Assembly (NCBI GenBank): GCA_025936675.1
Contig: JAICSX010000043.1
Location: forward strand, 1-18,115
Direction of reading: 5' to 3'
DNA: 18,115 bases
DNA from: Sphingomonas sp.
GTDB lineage: Bacteria; Pseudomonadota; Alphaproteobacteria; Sphingomonadales; Sphingomonadaceae
Below are positions 13,054 through 18,115 of this stretch, in pieces; positions within the stretch are counted from its first letter, which is position 1, and each line of letters opens with the position of its first letter. Under the pieces are notes generated by a model. That model did not search any database and was not told the DNA's origin. It saw nothing but the letters and a program-made list of their open reading frames with translations. Both the position numbers and the translations under genes were made by a program.

Positions 13054-14130
13054 ATGAACATTGTCACACTTCGCGCCGATCCGTCGGAACTGCCGCCTGT
13101 CGCAGCATTGCCCGACGTGCCGGTGCCCAATCCGCTACCGCGGCTGCTGACCGGCGAGGACCTGCCGATCGACGATGCCCAGCACCTGTTCGAGCGGCTC
13201 GTGCTGGGCCGGCTCGAACCGGCGGAAATCGCCGGCATGCTGATTGCGCTGCGCATGAAAGGCGAAACCGCCGAGGAGATGATCGGCGCCGCCCACGCCC
13301 TCTCGGCTGCGGCGCTGCCGTTCGAGCGGCCGGATTATCTGTTCGCCGACTGCTGCGGCACCGGCGGCGATTCCTCTGGGCTGATCAATGTCTCGACCGC
13401 CACCGCATTCGTCGCAGCGGCCGCGGGCCTGCCGATCGCCAAGCACGGCAACCGCAGCGTCAGCTCCCGCTGCGGCTCGGCCGACGTGCTGGAGGCGCTC
13501 GGGGTGAAGATCGAGCTTGCGCCGGATTTCGCGCGCACGCTGCTCGACCAGACCGGCTTCTGCTTCCTGTTCGCGCCCGCCTATCATCCGGGGATGAAAC
13601 ACGCCGCGCTGGTGCGGCGCCAGCTATCGGTGCGCACGGTGATGAATCTGCTCGGACCGTGCATCAATCCGGCGCGGCCGCCGGTCCAGCTCCTCGGGGT
13701 TGCCGACCCGAAGATGCTGCGCAGGATTGCGCGAACGCTCGATGCCCTCGGTGTCGCGGAGGCCTTGGTCGTTCATGGCTCGGGGCTCGATGAAGTCGCT
13801 CTCCACGGCGAAACGCGCGCCATTCGCCTGTCGCGGGGGGAAATGACCGAGATCGAGATCACTCCCGAAGAGGCCGGCCTCGAGCGTGCGCCTTTGAGCA
13901 GCGTCGCCGGCGGCGATCCCGCGGAGAATGCCGAGCGCCTGCGCAACCTGCTCGGCGGCCGCGGGTCGCGCGCGGAGAACGACATTGTCATGCTCAATTC
14001 GGCGGCGCTTCTCCTCACGGCGGGCAAGGCGGCGACGTTGAAGGATGCCGCGGCACAGGCGCGGGATGCGCTTCTTTCCGGTGCGGCGGGCAAGGTGCTG
14101 ACCGCCTATGTCGAGGCAAGTAATGGCTGA
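13054..14130 (+). CDS. trpD: Anthranilate phosphoribosyltransferase
   Basis: This enzyme joins anthranilate and PRPP to give phosphoribosyl-anthranilate, the second step of the tryptophan pathway, in the cytoplasm. The 358-residue protein shows the PRPP-binding GTGGD (102-106, in FADCCGTGGDSSGLINVST), KHGNRSVSS (from 130), 'FLFAPAYHPGMKHA' and the 'GLDEV' loop. AGGAA upstream supports the ATG. The first 28 residues are a Pro/Val-rich extension before the usual start of the fold. The sequence is close to the E. coli TrpD half of TrpGD (for example RPDYLFAD and AKHGNRSVSS), but it is not fused to TrpG. It follows the attenuator directly and overlaps trpC by eight bases. Confidence 0.96.
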   Translation: MNIVTLRADPSELPPVAALPDVPVPNPLPRLLTGEDLPIDDAQHLFERLVLGRLEPAEIAGMLIALRMKGETAEEMIGAAHALSAAALPFERPDYLFADCCGTGGDSSGLINVSTATAFVAAAAGLPIAKHGNRSVSSRCGSADVLEALGVKIELAPDFARTLLDQTGFCFLFAPAYHPGMKHAALVRRQLSVRTVMNLLGPCINPARPPVQLLGVADPKMLRRIARTLDALGVAEALVVHGSGLDEVALHGETRAIRLSRGEMTEIEITPEEAGLERAPLSSVAGGDPAENAERLRNLLGGRGSRAENDIVMLNSAALLLTAGKAATLKDAAAQARDALLSGAAGKVLTAYVEASNG

Positions 14131-15514
14131 ACCGGTCGGCGTCTTGGGCGAGATCGCCGCGGCGAAACAGGTCGAGCTTGCCGAGCGCTTCCGCGGCGTT
14201 TCGCTCGACGCGTTACGAGCGCGCGCGCAGCCGACTAGCCGCAGCCTGCGTGCGATCCTCGCCGAGCCTGGCGCGCGGTTCATTCTCGAAATCAAGAAAG
14301 CCTCGCCTTCCGGCGGCGCGATCCGTCCCGGAGCGGATCCGGCTGCGATCGCGCGCGGCTATGCCGGCGTTGCCGATGCGCTCAGCGTGCTCACGGACGC
14401 CACATATTTCGACGGGTCGCTCGACGACCTCCCAGCCGCCCGCGCAAACTTCGACGGACCGATTCTCACCAAGGATTTCTTGATCGACGCGCGGCAAGTG
14501 GCGGAGGCGCGGATTGCCGGAGCGGACGCCGTGCTGGTGATGCTGTCATTGCTCGACGACGCAGCGGCGCGCGAGATCATCGCGGAGGCGCGCCGTCTCG
14601 GAATGGACGCTCTCGTAGAGGTCCACGATGAGCGGGAGATGCAGCGCGCGCTGGGGCTGGATGTGCCGCTGATCGGGATCAACAACCGCGACCTCAAGGA
14701 TTTGTCGATCGATCTCGCGACCACCGAGCGGCTGGCCCGGCTGGCGGGAGACCGCACGATCATCTCCGAATCCGGCATCCTCACGCGCGCTGACGTCGAA
14801 TGGCTGTCGCCGTTGGTCGACGGCTTCCTGATCGGCTCTTCGCTGATGCGCTCGGCCGATCCCGCGCAGGCCGCGCGCGAACTGATCTTCGGCCGGACCA
14901 AATTGTGCGGCCTCAATTGCGGCGCGGACATCGGCGCCGCCCGGCCAGCGGCGTTTGCGGGCTTCGTGTTCGTGCCTGGCAGCCCCCGCCATGTCACGGC
15001 GCAGGAAGCCGCGCCGCTGGCCGGCGTCGCACGCAAGTCGGGCATGCTCCCGGTCGGCGTATTCCGCGATGCGCCGCATCGGATCGTGTCGGACATCGCA
15101 GCCTTGCTCAACCTCCACGCGGTGCAGCTGCACGGCCATGAGGACGTCGAATATGTCCGCTCGCTGCGGCGGGAGCTTTCCGGCTCGTGCGAGATCTGGA
15201 CGGCGGTGAGTGTCGGCCGTGAGGCCCTTTCGGATCGGGGGGGCGATCGCCTCGTGTTGGACAATGCGGATGGCGGCAGCGGCCAGGCGTTCGACTGGGC
15301 GTTGGTCCGCGATCATCAGGCACTTGGCAGTGCGGTCGTCGCCGGCGGCATTGGGCCGCGCAATGCGGGCGCCGCGGCCGCTCTCGGCGCTTATGCGATC
15401 GACGTCGGGTCCGCGGTCGATGCGCGTCCCGGGCGCAAGTCTCCGGACAAGATTGCGGCGCTTTTCGAGGCCCTGCGGCCGTCCTCGCGCGAGACGTTGG
15501 CCGCATGCGCCTGA
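14123..15514 (+). CDS. trpCF: Bifunctional indole-3-glycerol-phosphate synthase / phosphoribosylanthranilate isomerase
   Basis: The 463-residue fusion carries out two successive steps: isomerisation of phosphoribosyl-anthranilate (TrpF half, about 256-455) and ring closure to indole-3-glycerol phosphate (TrpC half, about 1-255). In the TrpC half E56, K58 (LEIKKASPS), K117 (TKDF), E166 (VEVH) and N187 (NNRD) match the known active-site positions. In the TrpF half C262 (KLCG) and D380 ([11 protein letters not shown]) are present, with the phosphate-binding AGGIGPRN and [11 protein letters not shown]. The start at 14123 has GAGG six bases upstream and overlaps trpD by eight bases. TrpC-TrpF fusion is the rule in enteric bacteria; alphaproteobacteria normally keep trpF separate, next to trpB. 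The second half reads strikingly like that of E. coli TrpCF. Confidence 0.96.
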   Translation: MAEPVGVLGEIAAAKQVELAERFRGVSLDALRARAQPTSRSLRAILAEPGARFILEIKKASPSGGAIRPGADPAAIARGYAGVADALSVLTDATYFDGSLDDLPAARANFDGPILTKDFLIDARQVAEARIAGADAVLVMLSLLDDAAAREIIAEARRLGMDALVEVHDEREMQRALGLDVPLIGINNRDLKDLSIDLATTERLARLAGDRTIISESGILTRADVEWLSPLVDGFLIGSSLMRSADPAQAARELIFGRTKLCGLNCGADIGAARPAAFAGFVFVPGSPRHVTAQEAAPLAGVARKSGMLPVGVFRDAPHRIVSDIAALLNLHAVQLHGHEDVEYVRSLRRELSGSCEIWTAVSVGREALSDRGGDRLVLDNADGGSGQAFDWALVRDHQALGSAVVAGGIGPRNAGAAAALGAYAIDVGSAVDARPGRKSPDKIAALFEALRPSSRETLAACA

Positions 15515-16656
15515 ATGGCCGCTTCGGCCGATTCGGCGGCTGCTACGTCCCGGAAATCCTGGTGCCGGCGCTCGAGCAGCTCGAAGCCGCGTTCCTGGAT
15601 GCACAGCAGGACCCGGCCTTCAACGCCGAGCTCAATGCGCTCCTTTCCAACTACGCCGGCCGCCCGACGCCGCTGACCCGCTTCCGCAATCTCCCCGCCA
15701 ACATCTATCTCAAGCGCGAGGACCTGCTCCACGGCGGTGCCCACAAGACCAACCAGGTGCTCGGGCAAGGGCTGCTCGCCAAGCGGATGGGCAAGACTCG
15801 CCTAATCGCCGAGACGGGTGCGGGCCAGCATGGCGTCGCGACGGCTATCGTCGGCGCGCTGCTCGGGTTCGAAACGGCCATCTACATGGGCGCCGAGGAC
15901 GTTGAACGGCAGAAGCTCAACGTCTTCCGCATGCAGTTGATGGGCGCGAAAGTAATCGCGGTGGAGAGCGGTGGGCGCACGCTCAAGGACGCGATCAACG
16001 ACGCGTTGCGCGATTGGTCGGCGAGCTTCGAGACCACCCATTATCTGCTCGGCACCGCCGCCGGGCCGCACCCGTTCCCGACGATGGTGCGTGAGTTCCA
16101 GCGGGTGATCGGCCGCGAAGCGCGCGCGCAGATGGTCGAGCAGCTCGGACGTCTGCCCGATGCGGTCGTCGCCTGCGTCGGCGGCGGCTCGAACGCAATC
16201 GGCCTGTTCGCCGATTTCCTCGACGATGAGGTGCGCCTGATCGGCGTCGAAGCGGCGGGCAAGGGGCTCAATGGAGAGGAGCACGGAGCGACTTTGCTCC
16301 GCGGCACGCCTGGCATCCTCCACGGGGCGGAGACTTATGTGCTCCAGGACGGCGACGGGCAGATCGCCGACACCTGGTCGGTGTCCGCCGGTCTCGACTA
16401 TCCTGCCGTCGGGCCCGAGCACGCACATCTGAAGGACAGCGGCCGCGCCCAATATGTCGGTGCGACCGACGCCGAGGCGCTCGCCGCCTTCAAAGCATTG
16501 GCTGAAAGCGAGGGCATCCTCTGCGCGTTCGAATCCGCACATGCGCTGGCCCATGCGCTGAAGCTTGCTGAAAAGGAGCCCGACAGCGCGATCCTGGTCG
16601 GGCTCTCCGGGCGCGGCGACAAAGACGTCAACCAAGCGCAGGCGCTGCTGGCGTGA
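15505..16656 (+). CDS. trpB: Tryptophan synthase beta subunit
   Basis: This PLP enzyme condenses indole with serine to make tryptophan, in an alpha2-beta2 complex with TrpA. The 383-residue protein has the PLP lysine K81 ([12 protein letters not shown]), the catalytic E103 (AETGAGQHG), the PLP phosphate loop GGGSN (226-230) and the C-terminal 'LSGRGDKD'. The start overlaps the trpCF stop by ten bases and has no good ribosome site of its own, so translation is likely coupled. By eye it matches the E. coli enzyme over long stretches ([39 protein letters not shown]). Its length is slightly shorter than the usual 390-400. Confidence 0.97.
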   Translation: MRLNGRFGRFGGCYVPEILVPALEQLEAAFLDAQQDPAFNAELNALLSNYAGRPTPLTRFRNLPANIYLKREDLLHGGAHKTNQVLGQGLLAKRMGKTRLIAETGAGQHGVATAIVGALLGFETAIYMGAEDVERQKLNVFRMQLMGAKVIAVESGGRTLKDAINDALRDWSASFETTHYLLGTAAGPHPFPTMVREFQRVIGREARAQMVEQLGRLPDAVVACVGGGSNAIGLFADFLDDEVRLIGVEAAGKGLNGEEHGATLLRGTPGILHGAETYVLQDGDGQIADTWSVSAGLDYPAVGPEHAHLKDSGRAQYVGATDAEALAAFKALAESEGILCAFESAHALAHALKLAEKEPDSAILVGLSGRGDKDVNQAQALLA

Positions 16657-17441
16657 GCCGATACGCTGCCATGTTCGAGCGCCTTGCAGCCACCCGCGAA
16701 GGCGCGTTCGGCGCGTTCCTGACGCTCGGCGATCCCGACCTGGAGACCAGCGCGGCGTTGCTCGACGCGCTGGTGGTCGGCGGCGCGGACATGGTCGAGG
16801 TCGGATTGCCCTTTTCCGATCCGGTCGCCGATGGGCCGGTCATCCAGGCGTCCGCGGCGCGGGCGCTGGATGCAGGAGTCCGCGTCGCAGACTGCTTCGA
16901 TCTGATTGCCGGCTTCCGGCAGCGACACCCGGACGTCCCGATCGGCATTCTCACTTACGCCAATATCGTCATGGCTCGGCCCGGCTTCATGGCCGATGCC
17001 GCTCAGGCGGGCGTCGATAGCCTGCTGATCGCGGACGTGCCCGCGCTCGAAGCCGAGCCGTACGTCCGGGCGATGGCACAGGCGGGCATCGAGCCGGTTC
17101 TGATCGCCGCGGCGAACACGCCTGAAGAGACACTCCAGCGGATCGCCGGTCTGTCCAAAGCCTACACCTATTGCGTCAGCCGCTCGGGGATCACTGGAAC
17201 GCACGCTGGCGGGCAGTTCGACAGCGGCTTGGTCGAACGCCTGTCGGCAGCCGGCGCGCCCCCGCCGGTGTTCGGCTTCGGAATCGCCAGCCCGGACCAT
17301 GCTCGGGCCGCGCTCGATGCGGGCGCGAAGGGGGTGATCTGCGGCTCGGCGATTGTCGATTGCGCCTCCCGCGGCGGCGATGTCGCAGCTTTCGTTCGCA
17401 CGCTGAAGAATTCGACACGGAACGAGTCGCCGCCGCAATGA
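16653..17441 (+). CDS. trpA: Tryptophan synthase alpha subunit
   Basis: This subunit splits indole-3-glycerol phosphate into indole and glyceraldehyde-3-phosphate and channels indole to TrpB. The 262-residue TIM barrel has the catalytic pair at exactly the E. coli positions, E49 and D60 ([13 protein letters not shown]). It also has the phosphate site '[10 protein letters not shown]' and '[20 protein letters not shown]'. The GTG start overlaps the trpB stop (GTGA), and the opening [11 protein letters not shown] matches enteric TrpA openings, so the start is well supported. It is the last gene of the trp cluster; ku begins 30 bp later with no terminator between. Confidence 0.96.
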   Translation: MSRYAAMFERLAATREGAFGAFLTLGDPDLETSAALLDALVVGGADMVEVGLPFSDPVADGPVIQASAARALDAGVRVADCFDLIAGFRQRHPDVPIGILTYANIVMARPGFMADAAQAGVDSLLIADVPALEAEPYVRAMAQAGIEPVLIAAANTPEETLQRIAGLSKAYTYCVSRSGITGTHAGGQFDSGLVERLSAAGAPPPVFGFGIASPDHARAALDAGAKGVICGSAIVDCASRGGDVAAFVRTLKNSTRNESPPQ

Positions 17442-17471
17442 TTGAATCGCTCCGGACAAGGAGACGAAGTC

Positions 17472-18115
17472 ATGGCTGCGCGCGCGATCTGGCGAGGGCA
17501 AATCCGGCTCGCTTTGGTGTCGATTCCCGTCGAGCTTTACCCGGCGACCAAGAGCGGGGCGTCGATCCAGTTCCACCAGGTGCATGAGCCGACCGGCAAG
17601 CGCATCAAATATGAGAAGGTCGTGCCGGGCGTCGGTCCGGTCGACCGCGACGAGATCGTCAAGGGCTACGAGGTCTCGAAAGGCCATTACGTCCTGCTCG
17701 ACCCCGAGGAGATCGAGAGCGTCAAGCTCGAGAGCCGCAAGACGCTCGACCTGGTCGAGTTCGTCGACACCCACGACATCGACGCCATGTATTACGACAA
17801 GCCCTATTTCGTCGTCCCGGCCGACGACCTCGCCGAGGAAGCCTATGTCGTGCTGCGCGATGCACTCAAGGCGGCGAAGAAGATCGGCGTCGGCCAGCTG
17901 GCGATGCGTGGCCAAGAATATGTCGTCGCCCTGAAGCCGTGCGGCCGCGGGCTGCTGCTCGAGACTCTCCGCTACGCGGACGAGGTCCACAAGGCGCAAT
18001 CCTATTTCCGCGAGATCGGCGACACCAAGCCCGACGCCGACCTGCTCGACATGGCTTCGATGCTGATCGAACGGAAGGCGGGCAAGTTCGACCCGACCGA
18101 ATTCCACAACCGCTA
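17472..18115 (+). CDS. ku: Non-homologous end-joining protein Ku (3' end outside window)
   Basis: About 214 codons are visible before the window ends, out of the usual 260-300. The start ATG has AAGGAG eight bases upstream. The N-terminus AARAIWRGQIRLALVSIPVE is the signature opening of bacterial Ku, followed by HEPTGKRIKYEKVV, 'GYEVSKGHYVLLDPEEIESV' and KPYFVVPADDLAEEAYVVLR, all typical of the beta-barrel core that rings DNA ends. Bacterial Ku binds double-strand breaks as a homodimer and recruits LigD. No ligase gene is visible, but it could lie just beyond the end. Although only 30 bp separates it from trpA, its own strong ribosome site suggests independent translation. Confidence 0.96.
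   Translation, partial: MAARAIWRGQIRLALVSIPVELYPATKSGASIQFHQVHEPTGKRIKYEKVVPGVGPVDRDEIVKGYEVSKGHYVLLDPEEIESVKLESRKTLDLVEFVDTHDIDAMYYDKPYFVVPADDLAEEAYVVLRDALKAAKKIGVGQLAMRGQEYVVALKPCGRGLLLETLRYADEVHKAQSYFREIGDTKPDADLLDMASMLIERKAGKFDPTEFHNR

Noticed and set aside
14546..15604. 352-codon minus-strand frame opposite trpCF
   Set aside because: Arg/Ala-rich antisense shadow of a clearly functional gene.
16398..18107. 569-codon open frame on the minus strand across trpB, trpA and ku
   Set aside because: The plus strand encodes three recognisable enzymes there with all catalytic residues; the antisense frame is open because of high G+C in codon third positions and shows no domain.

Overview
The window reads as an alphaproteobacterial chromosome, most likely a sphingomonad. 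This rests on the HWE-type histidine kinase, a Ku homologue, MarR-like winged-helix proteins of a type I associate with sphingomonads, CtrA-like TTAA-N7-TTAA boxes, and G/C-rich codon third positions on the right-hand side. No rRNA or other taxonomic marker is present, so the assignment is inference.

There are two unlike halves. Positions 1 to about 11170 are visibly less G+C-rich and look accessory. They hold a membrane GGDEF-EAL c-di-GMP enzyme, a small BssS-like protein, a lone PAS-domain protein, three related MarR-like winged-helix proteins, two related small helical proteins, and a chaperone-usher pilus operon (small secreted protein, two pilins, CS1/TcfC-type usher, PapD-like chaperone, then a small unknown). 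The pilus operon lies between two copies of a 'winged-helix plus small helical protein' pair. CtrA-like boxes lie upstream of the secreted-protein gene and of the first pilin gene.

The boundary is sharp. On the minus strand at 11212..11171 are the acceptor 5' strand, D arm and anticodon arm of a tRNA-Gly(UCC), preceded on its own strand by a plausible promoter. The T arm and 3' acceptor strand are missing. This looks like a tRNA gene cut by an integration or recombination event and may mark the end of a genomic island.

Positions 11353 to 18115 look like core genome with high G+C: a PAS-GAF-HWE sensor kinase, then a compact tryptophan operon trpL-trpD-trpC/F-trpB-trpA, then the start of ku. 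The trp genes have a leader peptide with three Trp codons, a rho-independent attenuator, a TrpC-TrpF fusion and sequence motifs close to the enteric (E. coli) enzymes, but no trpE or trpG between leader and trpD. The coding sequences overlap or nearly touch, so translation is probably coupled. The ku gene follows trpA by 30 bp and runs off the window.
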